The notes: a model not told the origin generated them from the sequence alone. Shown: positions 33,701-45,515, numbered from the stretch's first letter. The stretch is 64,000 nucleotides of DNA from Benincasa hispida (GCF_009727055.1 NC_052350.1:17530645-17594644), one strand, 5' to 3'. Numbers and translations: made by a program.

Positions 33701-34870
33701 AATGAAACTAGTAAACAACTAATTACACCTACCTATACAATTGAAAAAAACAAAAAAACACTATCTAACTGTATAAAGATTAACTCATAACAAACAAATA
33801 CTATCTAGCTTCTCAATAAACGGTATATGTCACACTACACAATAAAAATTAAATTAGTTTACTCACGGGAAGTTTGAAAATGTTGATTCAACAGTGTCTG
33901 ATTCTATGTCTGTTGTGACGAATTTGAAGAATATATCTAACTGTTCTCAAGACACTACGAGATTGAACAAAAATTAATGTATTAATCAATCACGGTTGTT
34001 ATATAACATTTTGCATACATAAGTATCTGATTTGAAATGTCAACAAAATGATATTTGAACAAAATGCATACAAAATGTAACGCACACTGCCATTTTCTTT
34101 GCTTTCTTCTTCTTATATAGAATATAACTGCTTTTCAACATTACAATTATCTTATCAACATTATATTTACCTTATCATATTAATATATAATGTTCCCTTT
34201 TAGTGTACTGTCTTAATTTTTGTTAATTAATTTTAAAAAAATAAGTAGGATAATTGTAGTAAAGGGCCAGAAAAGCAGTAGAGCATTCCCAATCCCTACA
34301 ACAAAATGTAACAAATGTTATCTACTTGCTTTATCGAAGAAAATACCCCTAATGATGAGTCGTTCTTGAAGCTTCCTTGGAGTTGGAGTAGTAAGCGAGA
34401 CGGAGACCGGACTGGACAAAAGAAAATTTGCAAGAGAGAGTGAAGCTTGGAGTTGGAGCAGTAGGCAAGAGGAGCGGCGCTGTAAGGGTTTCGGTCTGCG
34501 TCTGCGTGGATGGTTTGGACAAAAGAAAATTTCAACTTTAGTCTTGAGCGGCACGGCAAGGGTTTCATTCGAATTCTTTTTTTTTTTAATATATACATAT
34601 ATATATATATATAATAAAAAAGAAAACATAATGATAATCTCCGGATGGCGTGGGGCCTGGGCCGTGCAACTGCGTAACGCTCCACTCCCTTTTATGTTTT
34701 ATTTTATATATATTTTCGGATTGGGTCAGGTCGACCCAGCCTTGAAATGGGGTAACCCGAGACCCCACCCGAATTTAATATGTTTTAAAATTTTTAACCT
34801 AATTCAACCCTTGCGGTTTGGGTTGGGTAGTCCGGGTTGGTCGGGTTACCGGGTTTTTTGAACACCCCTA
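30780..34870 (-). mobile_element. Complete hAT-superfamily DNA transposon with perfect 8-bp target duplication
   Basis: The identical octamer ACCATAAG flanks the element at 30772-30779 and 34871-34878. Its ends are imperfect inverted repeats: left TACGGGTATAC, right (reverse complement) TAGGGGTGTTC, 8 of 11 identical. Both subterminal zones are packed with GGGTTGG/CCAACCC words (30802-30920 and 34735-34860), as in plant hAT elements where transposase binds short repeated motifs. A broken transposase gene occupies the middle. The 4091-bp size fits an autonomous-type copy that has lost function. A (TA)n microsatellite lies at about 34590-34612. Confidence 0.92.
31690..33690 (-). pseudogene. hAT transposase, RICESLEEPER/DAYSLEEPER-like, frameshifted
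   Basis: It starts at the ATG at 33690 with a proline-rich leader, then SFVWDHFTKME, the opening of a BED zinc finger. The finger continues in another frame (YCGKDYACD near 33465, LWKHLRNQC near 33415). The frame 32800-33339 carries the catalytic-domain start (RVCLTTDTWTSLQNVNYM, SITVDNASSSD). The frame 32061-32813 carries DMHDSIASVHNAVRYVRSSP, LDVATRWNSTYLMLEQ and VIDPRYKLKYL. The C-terminal dimerisation domain lies at 31690-31870 (YPILSKIVRDVLAVPIST, ASESAFSTGGR, then TPRTVEALICTQNW), with a stop after LDSF. At least three frame changes and one stop make it inactive. The domain order is otherwise complete. Confidence 0.9.
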
Positions 34871-34937
34871 ACCATAAGTGCCAACTTATCAACCAAATAG
34901 GCTTAAGAAAAAGGGCTGACCCAAGCCAGTGTGCTCA

Positions 34938-36617
34938 TGTTGAAATTTGTATCATAGTCTCGTAATTAATTAGTTGATTAGTTTAGTTATTAAATATGCA
35001 ATATAAAATTATCCACTAACAGTTAAAAATTCAAGGTTATTATATGTAATCTTGAACAATATGTAGTTGACATAAAAGTGGATCATGTTCAAGTAATAAC
35101 CTAAAATTTTATAGTATATGGATAAGGTTAGGTGTCTTATCCTGATGACATTATGGATACGACCTGCTTTGTAGTAGTTACAAATGGTTTGATCTAAATT
35201 GTTCATGTGGAGACGTGTGAGGCGGGACATCATATACAAAGAGTTTGTATAAGACCAAACCGCAAAATAATTAATCTCTCTTTGTAAATCCATGAATTAA
35301 TGATATTAATATTTCACAGGATGATCATGTGTGAATCAATCTTAATCTTGAGTGAGTTATGAACTTTTGTCTATAAGGGCTCGTCCTATAATTTGCACGA
35401 GGTGAGAGTGACCCAAGTTTTCAACTCAATATGTCTACCATTTTAGGGACTTAAGTAGATGAGCAGTTCCCTTAAGTGCTAACTCCGAGACTTGAACAAG
35501 GGGCCTCACTCTCTCACTGGCCCGAGAGGAACTTAGTTTATGATTAGACCATAAAAAAATTAATCATTAGAGGATCAGTGATACTTAAGAAAAAGAGATA
35601 ATTACATGGGTAAAATGGACTTTTGACCTAGCTGTATTTACAAACAACTCGTGAATGATCAACTTACTTATAATGATTATATCTATGGACACAACTTATC
35701 CTGCAGTGCATGGAAGTTCAACTACTGGTGTATAATGGTATGCTCTATAGTTAATTAATGAAAATTAAATAATTAAAGAGTTTAGTTAATTAATCTTAGA
35801 TCATTTGAGCTATAATCTGTGGATTTATAAGGTCCCCTTGCTAGCTCATCACGAACCAAAAAGGATCAAATATGTTGAAAGAAAGTTTGAATTGTCCAAA
35901 TTTATGAGGAAAAAATATTAATTGTATTATATACAATTAAAACATACTTTAATATAAAGTTTGTTTGAATGAGATTCAAATTAGAACTATATAATATGAA
36001 TAATTAATTTTTTAATAAGATTCAAATAATTAATTATTTAATTTGAATGAGATTCAAATTAAAGAGATGGTGAGAGAATTAATATATTGAAATATGATTC
36101 AAATATTTATATCTTTTATTATGAGATATTAAAATGGATAATTGTAATTTTAATTTTAATATGAGATATTAAAATGGGATAATTATAATTAAACAAGTTA
36201 TCTCAATAAGATTAATATGAAAGTAGTAGAGTCCTCCTATATGAAGAGTCTTAGGTGGCTCATAGAAGATAGATAAACACAATCTCTACAACCATTTTGT
36301 AAAGATTAAAACTTCTCCCAAACTTAGAGAAAGATTATCTAAAATTCTCCTTCCCTAGTACCTTCATATGTTTTAAGAGAGATTCTCACAAGCCAGATCC
36401 TTACCAAAGTCATAGCAAGGAAGATTTTGTGGAAAAGGAAGATCTTCAAGAGAAGGATACCAATTCAATAGAAGTTTTTGCTACAAATTTCAGTTACGTA
36501 TCAGCCAAGGTATTGTGCTTAACCCTCTTTACATTTTATGTATTTTGTATTCTTTAGGAAATCAAAGAAAATGATTATATCACTTCCATTGTTGGAACGA
36601 AATGTTCAATCCCTTCA
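34938..36617 (+). mobile_element. Diverged solo LTR of the ~1.9 kb family
   Basis: It has the same block order as the other family members: TGTTGAAATTTGTATC start, GGATAAGGTTAGGTG, GATACGACCTGC, GTTTGTATAAGACCAAACC, GAGTGAGTTATGAAC, GGCCCGAGAGG and TAAGGTCCCCTTG, ending near AATCCCTTCA. It is shorter (about 1680 bp) and more diverged than the 8.36 and 37.4 kb copies. I found no clear target duplication. It begins only 60 bp beyond the hAT element. No coding domain adjoins it. Confidence 0.75.
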
Positions 36618-37324
36618 GGTTGCCCTTGTCTTGCCTTACTAAATGCCTAATGGGGCATGCTTTACACATGTCTCGACCCAAGTGATTATTTAGGTCCAAA
36701 ATATGGCCTTAAAAATATGTTTGACCAAGGTCGAGGCCAACCCTAGCAAAACATGAAACCGACCACAACCTTTGCCCTGATAGGTTGTCTAATTATCTTA
36801 AGGCGACTTTGAAACCTTAGGGAACAACCTAGATTGACTTTTTATATAAATACATCATTATAACTTCATATGAGATAACTTGAGTCCTACTCTCAACTCT
36901 CTAACTTTTGCACTTCTTCACTTTTTAACTTAAGCATCGAAGTGTAAATGGGAAGCACCACACCACTATGCAAATTTTCTCTTTTGTAGATCATGTTCTT
37001 CTCTCCTTTAAACAAATTCATTGTTGGTGTCACATAAAAGTCAGGTGTGTTTCCCCTATCCAAACTTTGACATCAACAATTAATAAGTGTTTTTTGGGAA
37101 AAAAAAATTGTGACATTAAGATTGATAGTATAAAAAGTTATGGTCATTTTGACACAAACGTAAGTTAATTGATTACATATTTGAAAATTCTCACCAATCA
37201 CAAAATATTTTTAGCAATATCCCTAAACTTTGACATTTTTGTTTAAAGAAAAGGTCCATGTTATTTCAAAAAGTTGCAATGCTATTCTTTAACATTTCAT
37301 GAACACTCCAAACTACCTTTAAAG
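36618..37324. other. Possible decayed LTR-type sequence
   Basis: No gene. A TTTTTATATAAATACATC motif (about 36838-36855) followed by CTCTCAACTCTCTAAC and a GCATCGAAGTGT block looks like the promoter-to-leader part of a plant LTR. Comparable words occur near 52.5 and 54.65 kb. Borders cannot be set. Confidence 0.35.
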
Positions 37325-37397
37325 TATTAGAGAACATGAGGTTCCATCTCAAAACCAATTGGCAATGAGAGAGAGTATCTCATCTATCTTATTAAGT
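37325..37397 (+). repeat. Dispersed repeat, copy 1, split by the composite solo LTR
   Basis: The segment AGAACATGAGGTTCCATC...CTCATCTATCTTATTAAG matches 45402-45466 almost base for base. Here it is cut by the LTR starting at 37406. What looks like its continuation (TTTGAGTTTTCCAATGTAGG, ATGCTCAAAATACCC) appears just after that LTR at about 45261. Confidence 0.7.
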
Positions 37398-38049
37398 GCA
37401 TAAAGTGTTGGGGTTGATGACCTAAATCTCGTAGATTCTGTAGTTTGTACTTGTATTGTACAAACAATTTATTTATTTAATAAAATTTTAGGTACTTTAT
37501 TTGATATTTAGTAGCATTAACCCACAAAACCGATAAACTAACATCCAAGGTTATCTTCTATAGCTTAAACGTGTATGTAGAGATATACTGGTAGATTGTG
37601 TTTAAATGATAACCTAAAGGGTCTATAGTAAATTGATAAGGCAGGGTACCTTATCCTTGTGACACTATGAATACGGTCTTCTTTGTAGATGTTGCAATTG
37701 TTGTAAAGTATTACAAATGATCTGATCCTGATCATTAAGTAGAGACATGTGAGCAAAAGTGTTCTATACAAAGGGGTTTGTATAAGACCAAACCACGAAA
37801 TGAATAATCTCATTATATAACATCATTAATAATAGAGACTTACATTTCAACCAGGATGACCATAGGTGACCTGACTTCAATCCTGGGTGAATTGTGAACT
37901 TCTGCTTATGAAGGCGGTTCTTTGATTTTTATTGGTGAGAGTGGTCAGATCGACGATTCAATAAGCCTACAATTTTTTAAATTCGTTTAATCGGAGAGTT
38001 GGGAATACATCTACACAAGATAGAATTTACTCCTTCTCTAATGTCGGGG

Positions 38050-40041
38050 TGATGACATGCAGAAATGCATGTCATCTTAGGCCTTTTACTTAGAATTATG
38101 AAGGTTGTTAGGCAAAATATGCGGCAATCATGATAGGAATTCACGAGAAAATGAGCTTGCGTCGATCAGCATGTTGAATCTCAGCTAACCCGTTATTTTG
38201 CGTTATTATGCGTTCAATGTTCTATTTTTATAGCTAAAACAGGAAATGGATGCAAATGCAGAAATCGGACCACCGCATAGACGACCACATGCGGAGAAAC
38301 ACTCTATCGCAAGCCCGAACGTGTCGATCAACGCATGGATGTTGCGGTAACCAGCCATGTGCGTCCATCGCATAGGAGTTGCACTCGCCTAGCGATTGCA
38401 GTCATCGTGTAGAGTTGCGGTATTAAGCGAATGCGGTCATTAAATGATTGCGGATACGCGACAACGCATACTAATGGGATCAATGCATCTACCTTGAGAA
38501 AAACCAAAAGATGATGTTGACATTTCTCCTACCATGTCGTTAGTGGCAGAGGTTTAGAAAGGACTAACGCATCGAATGTCAAACTCAGAGCAGTCCAATT
38601 AATGCTATCGGCGACCCAAGCTCTATAAATAGAAGCCGATGGGCAGAAATTCAAGCTATCCGGGGATGATCCTTGTGAACTGGGGATTTTCCCCGTGATC
38701 CAGACAAACTGCATGAGAAGATGGCTGAGAGTTCTTCACCACCGGCAGCCTTGACGCACATCCGCTGGAAGCAAGCCTTTGCTTCTAGCCGGTCATTTCA
38801 TTTCCCTTTCTTTTCTTATATTGTACTGTATGAAATTTTATAATTAAGAAATTAATATAACTTGTTTTCAATGCATTTCTCTGTCTCCTTCGACTTCATC
38901 TCCATCTTCTTTGCTTAGCATCTTACTTTCATTGCAACACTTAGTGGGATTGCTTGGGTATCGCATACTTAGTCATGTGGATTAGGAATTTGAAGCATGT
39001 AGCAACCCGCTGAGAGGTGTGCGTTGTGTTAGTGTATGAGTAATCTTATTTGCTTAGTGTGAAGCTGCTGCAATGCCTGTCTATGGCTAACGCATTGCTT
39101 GTCTATGAGTGAAGTCAGTAACAATCAACTACCCAGGAGGGTAAGTGGTTGGTCGCATTAAGCAATGTATGCATTGTCCACTAGGAATAGTAACAATCTT
39201 AGGTCAGCAAAGTTCATGCGGTTACCTTGTCCTATGAGCGCTTCATTCATCATTTAGGCATAGTTGGGAGAGTAGTCTAAAACACAAATCTAAGATTCGT
39301 GAGAGCGGATTGGAACGCATAGGCAAGAATGGGGATCTTAGAGATAAGCTATTTTTGCTTCACACAGCGTATGCACACTACAAAATGGATTTGCATGCGT
39401 CCAGAAAGTAGGATAAGGGGTTATGCGACAGCCACGCTCATGCAGCGAGAGCTAGTGAGCTGGTTATGGAGGTCTAGGTAGGCATAGGCTTCTTGGCAAT
39501 ATCGTAAATACACCACATACATCCTAGAGTTAGGTTCACATGTGTGCAGCATGATTGCATGGTTTGCATTGACTAAGGTTACCCTTGAAGTCACTCTTAA
39601 GGGTTGCAATGAAATCATCTCTGTATTTTATCGATTTTTCCATACATTTATTTCATGTCAAGTGTTTGTCGTATCTCTACCTTTCATGCATATTCTCATT
39701 GAGTTGTCTATTAGATAGGAGTAGGAGTAGGGTTAACTTAGCATCCCTTCCATTCTTTTATTTAAACCACTGCATGCACATTACCGCATACATATAGCTA
39801 CAAGTCCCTGTGTTCGACCTCGAATTACCCGAGAAACTTGCGTTCGCGTTATACTTGGCATGAGCGCAAGAAAACTTGTGACAGAACACATGGTCATCGC
39901 ATACATTTATTAATGCATATTCATTCCAACGAATGACCATCGACGCATGATTATCAACGCATATCTTAGGAACATGCATCGCATACTGTGTCCAAGGGAT
40001 TTTAGTTTTTGAATAATTTAACTTCTAATTTCCCGTCACCA
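38050..40041 (+). mobile_element. Solo LTR of a second, CGCAT-rich family, CGGGG target duplication
   Basis: The 1992-bp block begins TGATGACATGCAG and ends CCCGTCACCA. CGGGG occurs at 38045-38049 and 40042-40046. The uninterrupted sequence of a sister LTR (GTAGGGGTAAGTAG at 62.7 kb) confirms the empty site. Inside, a CTCTATAAATAGAAGCC motif (38621-38637) resembles a TATA box. A segment TACAAGTCCCTGTGTTCGAC followed by GAGAAACTTGCG near 39800-39840 recalls leaders of Ty3/gypsy Tat/Ogre-type LTRs (from memory). CGCAT/ATGCG words recur throughout. There is no coding frame. Confidence 0.88.
38051..38076. repeat. Perfect hairpin at the terminus of the CGCAT-rich LTR
   Basis: GATGACATGCA, then GAAA, then TGCATGTCATC: an 11-bp perfect stem with a four-base loop, beginning one base inside the element. 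The sister copy (minus strand, 44470-44504) keeps a weaker version with GAAA in the same position. Confidence 0.85.
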
Positions 40042-40625
40042 CGGGGTAAATAGATAAATTTCTCTTTTAAGGGTTGATTTCGGGGCTTGTAAAATGTAGT
40101 GCTACACCCTCTCTTGGCCTGAGATGCATTTGGTCATAGTTGGACTATGACTTATTGTTCATTAGAGAGATCAATAGTACTTAAGGAGTTAAATGTAACT
40201 ATAAGGGCAAAACGGTAATTATGACCCAGTTGTACATACGAGCAATTTGTGAATGGTCATCACACTATTGACTGGTTATATTCAATGGACACAAAAAGAT
40301 ATCTGTAGTGCGAAGAGCGCAACTGCCGGTCTTTAGTGGAGTGATCGGCAATTAATAGATGTTGGATAATTTAATTAAAGAAGTTTAATTAGTTATCCAA
40401 GTACTATTGGAGCTTCAATCTACAGGTCTATAAGGTCCCTTCTGTAGCACAACAATGATTATTAAGAATTAATTTTGACTTAATTTGAACTGCTTAAATT
40501 AATTGAAAGAATTAATTATATATGATATAATTAATGTAATGTATTTGATACATTATAATATAAAGTCTATTTTGAGAAGAATTACATATTTGAATATGAT
40601 TCAATTACCAATTGTATGAATGAGA

Positions 40626-43600
40626 TGAAAGGATCGAATCCCGCAGCAGAAACGTCTCTTGTGAGATCGTCTTGCATCCTACAATTCAATTTTTACAATA
40701 AACTAATCATTGAATTAAAATAGAATATAAACATGCATGTAAATTAGCATGCATTAGGGAAAAGAATAGTACGATTCTCACCTTTGTAGACTCCCAAATA
40801 TCACCAACAAATCTATCCAAGGTTCCAACAAACAAATCTCTAAATGGTCTTGATCACAAACAACTCCTTGAGCGATTTCAAACAATACCACGAGAGTAAC
40901 CTCGTAATTCTTTGAGATACTAATAGAGGAATAAATGGTACCCAACTATTGGGAGAAGGAGAAGGAGAGAGGGAGGAGAAAATGGTTTTGGACAGTAGAG
41001 AGGATTAGAGAAAATTCTACACAATAACACTAGGGTGTTGTGTATTGTGTTCTGTATGTTTCAGTGTTTTCTCAAATGACTATAAGGAGTTCTTTATATG
41101 GAGAAAGGTCAAGCTCTTTTCCTAATATTTTTCTTTTCTATAATTAATTAAATAACATTTATTTAATTAATATCCTATTTAATTAAATAACAATTTTTTT
41201 ATTAATTAGTCCATTTAATTAAATAACACTATTTAATTAATTAGCCTAATTAAATAACATTTATTTAATTTTAATTTACACAATAATTAAATAATTATTT
41301 ATACATTAAACCCAATTTAATGTATATATTTAATTATCATACACATCCTGTGTATATGTGCAAAACCTCTCTATTAATTAGTTCTCTGTGAATCTAATTC
41401 ACTTGAATCAATTAATTTGAATCTCATTCAAATATTACTTTCCAATTTAATTATTGATTATACTCATAATTAATTATATATTAATCACATTGATATGTAA
41501 TTTCCTCAAATTAATTTGAACAATTCAAATTATCCCTCTCAAATATCCTCTGGTGAGCTAACAAAGAGACATGGTAGACTTGTAGATCAAAAGCTTCAAC
41601 AATATGAGATTAATTGGCTAAACTCATTAACCAAATTAATCAATATTCGTTAAATGTGGGTATACTTCAATAAAAACCCACAATTACACTCTTCTCACTT
41701 CAGATATATTCTTGTGACCATGAATATAGACCAATACCAACAAGTTAGTTCTTCACGAGTGTTCGTAACTTCAATTGGGTCAAATTATCGTTTTACCTTT
41801 CGGTTACCTCTGACTCCTTAAGTACCAGTGCTTCTCTAATAAACAACCTGTTTATGATCCAACCAATAAACAGAAACCCTTCTCGGGCTAATGAGAGGGT
41901 AGGGCTCTTTGCTCAAGTCTCGGAGACACCACTTAAGGGAACACTCATTTACTTACCTTTAAGTTGAGAATGAGTAAATTCCATCTTGTATTATTATGTT
42001 CCCAGCTCCCCACTCGGACTTGTCCCCAAAATGGTCGGCGATCTGGCCACCTTCACCCATACAAATGAAAGGCCAATCACTCGTGAACAGGAGTTTATAA
42101 TATACTCAGAATTAAGACTAAGTCACCTACGTCATCCTATTGAAATAAAAATGTAACTAGTCAATGGTGTTACATCTAGTGGTTACCATTTTACGGTCCA
42201 ATCTTATGCAAACTCATTGCATAGGATATCCCCACTCGCATGTCACCTACACAAATGTGTTGGATCATTACGTTTGTATCAAATACAAAGTGGGATGTAT
42301 CCATAGTGTTACCAGGATAAGGTATCTAACCTTATCCATATATTATAAACCCTTTAGGTTGTATCTTGAACATTGATCCTTGTATGTCTCTACATACAGT
42401 TCAAGACTCATAAGACAATCTTGGATGTTAGTTTATTCAATTTAGGGTTATTAAAACAAATTAGATAACAATACAAACAATAACTTTTATTGAATTAATA
42501 TCTATAACTCTTTATTGATGACGGTAAAAAACTTGGTGCGTGGAAAATGGAGTAAATAAATATGCGTTCATTGTTCGTTCTTCATGCGTCGTTGGTCATG
42601 CGTTGAACTAAGAGATATACAATATGCGTCTGATGACCATGCGTTCCTACCACAAGTTTTCTTGCTCTCTCACCAAGTATAACGAGATCGCAAGTTTCTC
42701 GGAGTGATCCGAGATCGAACTCAGAGACTTGTAGCTGAATGTTGTGAAGTAATGTGTTGCGGCGAAGAATAAAAAAATATTGAAGTTTAAGGGCTATGCG
42801 CTACTCCTACTCCTAACTAAACAAATTAAGCAGTGAAAGTATGACTACGAGAGTTAGAGACACAGCAATTGTTAACGCGTGATAAGATGTATGAAAAAAT
42901 AGATAAAATGGTGAAGGGGATGATTTCACCGCATCAATAAGCTTGATCACAAGGGTAATCCCAGCTAACGCAAGTTATGCAATTAGGCTATACACAATTG
43001 ACTAAGATACATGCGATGCATATGCGATAGTGTCGATAGGACTTATGTCTAAGTCTCTATTCTTGCTCACGCGCTCCTACGCATAAACAAGGTGGCCGCA
43101 TACCACCGTATCCTACTTCTGGACGCATACGATGTGACCGCATACTTTCATATCCTATCTATGAGGTGCATGCGCTGTGTAACAGCAAATAGAACTTATT
43201 CATAAGCCTCTATTCTTGCTTATGCGATCCAATCTGACTCTCTCAAGCCTAGCTTTAGTTTTTAGACTACTCTCCCAAGTATGCCCAAATGATGAATTAT
43301 GCACTCATAAGACAAGGTAATCGCATAAAACATGGTTGACATAAGATTATTCCTATCCCTAGGAACACTGCTTACTTCGCTTAGGGAGTTCAACTACTTA
43401 TACTCTCGGGCAGTTAGTCGCTGTTGATTTTGCTCATAGACAAACATTACGACCGCTCATAGACAAGCGTTGCTACAGCCTCACAATAAGTGAAGAGGAT
43501 TTTCTCACAACACTCGCGCAACGCACACTTCTCGTTGGTTTGCTACATGCTTCATATGTATATGCCACATGATTAAGTATGCGATACTCTAGCAATCTTA

Positions 43601-44555
43601 CTTAGTCGTTGCAATGAAAGTAAAAGATGATAAAGCAGAGGTAAATGAAGATGGAATCACAAGAAATAGAGAAATGCATTGATCACAAAATGTATTAATG
43701 TCTTAAGCCACAATGTAATACAATACAGAGATAGAAGAGAGATAGAAGGCCAGATGGGCAATGTCTTGCTTCCATCAGATGTGTGTCAAGGTTATCGTTG
43801 GTGCCATGGATGGGTGGTGGAGTAGTCTCTCTCGAGATCTATCTCCGACGAAACTCCGGTCGTCACTCGGCATGGTTGGAGGAATGAAGAACTCTCAAAG
43901 AATGTCTTCTCATGCTTCCATCTAGATCATAAGGATCTGCCCTAAGGCAAAAGCTCGGATAATTTCAAGTTGGGCTCTAAGGCTTCTATTTATAGAGCTT
44001 GATCGCCGACAGCATTAATGGTCCTTCTCTGAATTTCTGCTGCTAACGACGTGATGGACCTGCTCTGAATCTCTGCTACTAACGGCATGGTAAGTGAAAT
44101 GTCAACATCATCTTTTGATACTTCCAAGGTATGCGTTCGTGCTTAGTTTTCGAAGTATTATCGTATTCCACCACCCTTGCGTTCATCCCTCTATTTTAGT
44201 TATTACTCTTTAGCCGCAACCTCTATGCGATGGATGCATATAGTTAATGGCCACAACATCTATGCGTCGAACGTATGTGATCGCCTCTGCAATGGTGAGA
44301 TTCACCGCACGCGATCGATTCCTGTGTTAGCTACAAAAATAGACAATTGGACGCATAATAATGCGTTAGCCGAGATTTTCATTGTTGATCAACGCAAGCT
44401 CACTTTCTCATGAATTCTTAGTATAATCGTCGCATATTCTTCTTATCAGACCTCATAATTCTAAATAAAAGGCCTATAGTAACGTACATTTCTGTCCGTC
44501 ATCAGTCAATTAACAACATTTACGAGTTACAAGTTTTAGGGCATAAAACCCAACA
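40626..44555 (-). mobile_element. Solo LTR inserted in the composite LTR, TGAGA target duplication
   Basis: On the minus strand it starts TGTTGGGTTTTATGCCC and its far end reads GGATCCTTTCA-like (plus strand TGAAAGGATCG at 40626). TGAGA is present at 40621-40625 and 44556-44560. Its own sequence is 40626-42515 plus 44505-44555, about 1941 bp; the rest is a nested CGCAT-rich LTR. It shares the family blocks (GGATAAGGTATCTAACC, CTCGGGCTAATGAGAGG, CCAGCTCCCCACTC) but is a distinct subfamily, with GGGTTTTATGCCC in place of GGGGTTGATGCCC. Confidence 0.88.
42516..44504 (-). mobile_element. CGCAT-rich LTR, second copy, innermost insertion
   Basis: The 1989-bp block has inverted 9-bp termini TGATGACGG and CCGTCATCA. 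On the minus strand it aligns along its whole length with 38050-40041: TAGAATTATGAGG, GTTAGTAGCAGAGATTCAGAG, CTCTATAAATAGAAGCC, TACAAGTCTCTGAGTTCG and GAGAAACTTGCGATC. No clear target duplication is visible (TTTAT on the left, GTCAA on the right). It interrupts the LTR at 40626-44555. No coding frame. Confidence 0.85.
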
Positions 44556-45256
44556 TGAGATTCATATAATTAAATTTAATATGAATCAGATTTATACTAA
44601 ATACCATGCATTATTGAAAGAACTACAAACTATAGGTTATATTATATTTGATAAAATATAAAAATTATAAATTATGTGTTATATTCGATATAACATATAG
44701 TTTAATATATAAAATATGATAAGTTAGTTTTATATATATATATATATTATTTATTAAATTAAATTTTATATTTAATTTAAGGAGGGAGTTAGTTTTTCTC
44801 TCAATCAAACGTGGGAAGTTGGCTGAAGATCTTTTATCTTCTTCCTTTGTGTTTTACACAGTGCTTTGATTCTCTCCCAAGGAACATACAGAAAGAAAAT
44901 TCTCCACTCTCAAATTTTATCTCCCTCTCCCAAAATCATAGCAGAGCCCGCACACTCCTGCTAATTCTCAACTCCTATGGAGAATACAGGAGACTCTTCG
45001 TGGTTGGGTCCAAAGTTGGGTTTGCTCATTTTTATTCGTGTTTTTGTATGAAGAGTTCGTGACCAATTGGGAGAAAATATGTGAAGACTTTTTTGGCTTC
45101 AAGGGTAAGTTAATTCATCAAACCGTAATTCTTTCTCCTTGTATAGCATGCTGTAAATTCTGTATTATGCATAATTCTTGTTCTCTGTAATTTTAATTCT
45201 TTTTAAAATTAGAATTGATCCTGTTTTCGCCATTGACCTCACAGTCCTTCATAAGG

Positions 45257-45401
45257 TTCTTTGAGTTTTCCAATGTAGGATGCTCAAAATACCCTTTCAA
45301 GATGGTGCCTATTTTTTTATTCACCGTTCTTGGATGGGTCCCAATTTATTTTTATTGGACTAAATACCCATTTGGACTTTATGTGCTCTGTTACCGTATT
45401 A
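45257..45401 (+). repeat. Continuation of dispersed repeat copy 1 and spacer
   Basis: Just past the composite LTR the sequence TTTGAGTTTTCCAATGTAGG resembles the part of copy 2 that reads CTTGATTTTTTTTCAGTGCAG. It is most simply the right part of the interrupted first copy. Confidence 0.5.
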
Positions 45402-45515
45402 GATAACATGAGGTTCCATCTCAAAACCAATTGACAATGAGAAGAGTAGCTCATCTATCTTATTAAGACCGTGAGATCCCTTGATTTTTTTTCAGTGCAG
45501 GATCTTCAAACATAA
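45402..45515 (+). repeat. Dispersed repeat, copy 2
   Basis: It carries AACATGAGGTTCCATC, AAAACCAATTGACAATG, GAGTAGCTCATC and TATCTTATTAAG, then GTGAGATCCCTTG and CAGGATCTTCAAAC. The first 65 bp match 37325-37397. This kind of sequence is widespread in plant intergenic DNA as part of LTR or SINE-like repeats. I cannot assign the class. Confidence 0.65.

Larger units (their letters stand above)
37406..45251 (+). mobile_element. Composite solo LTR (~1.9 kb) carrying nested insertions
   Basis: The LTR opens TGTTGGGGTTGATGACC at 37406 and closes CACAGTCCTTCA at 45251. Its own sequence is in three parts: 37406-38049, 40047-40625 and 44561-45251, about 1914 bp in total, matching the 1925-bp copy at 8.36 kb. 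The parts are separated by two insertions with exact 5-bp duplications. Flanking pentamers TAAAG (37401-37405) and TAAGG (45252-45256) are a 4/5 target duplication. The last part holds the transcript-leader-like region with CTCTCCCAAGGAACATAC. No coding domain is present. Confidence 0.88.

Noticed and set aside
38050..40041. DNA transposon, because of the 9-bp inverted termini in the sister copy
   Set aside because: The 5-bp target duplication, TG...CA ends, TATA-like box and leader-like motif fit a solo LTR better.
44811..45062. 83-codon frame in the last part of the composite LTR
   Set aside because: The same region in sister LTRs is not open, so it is a chance frame in an LTR leader.
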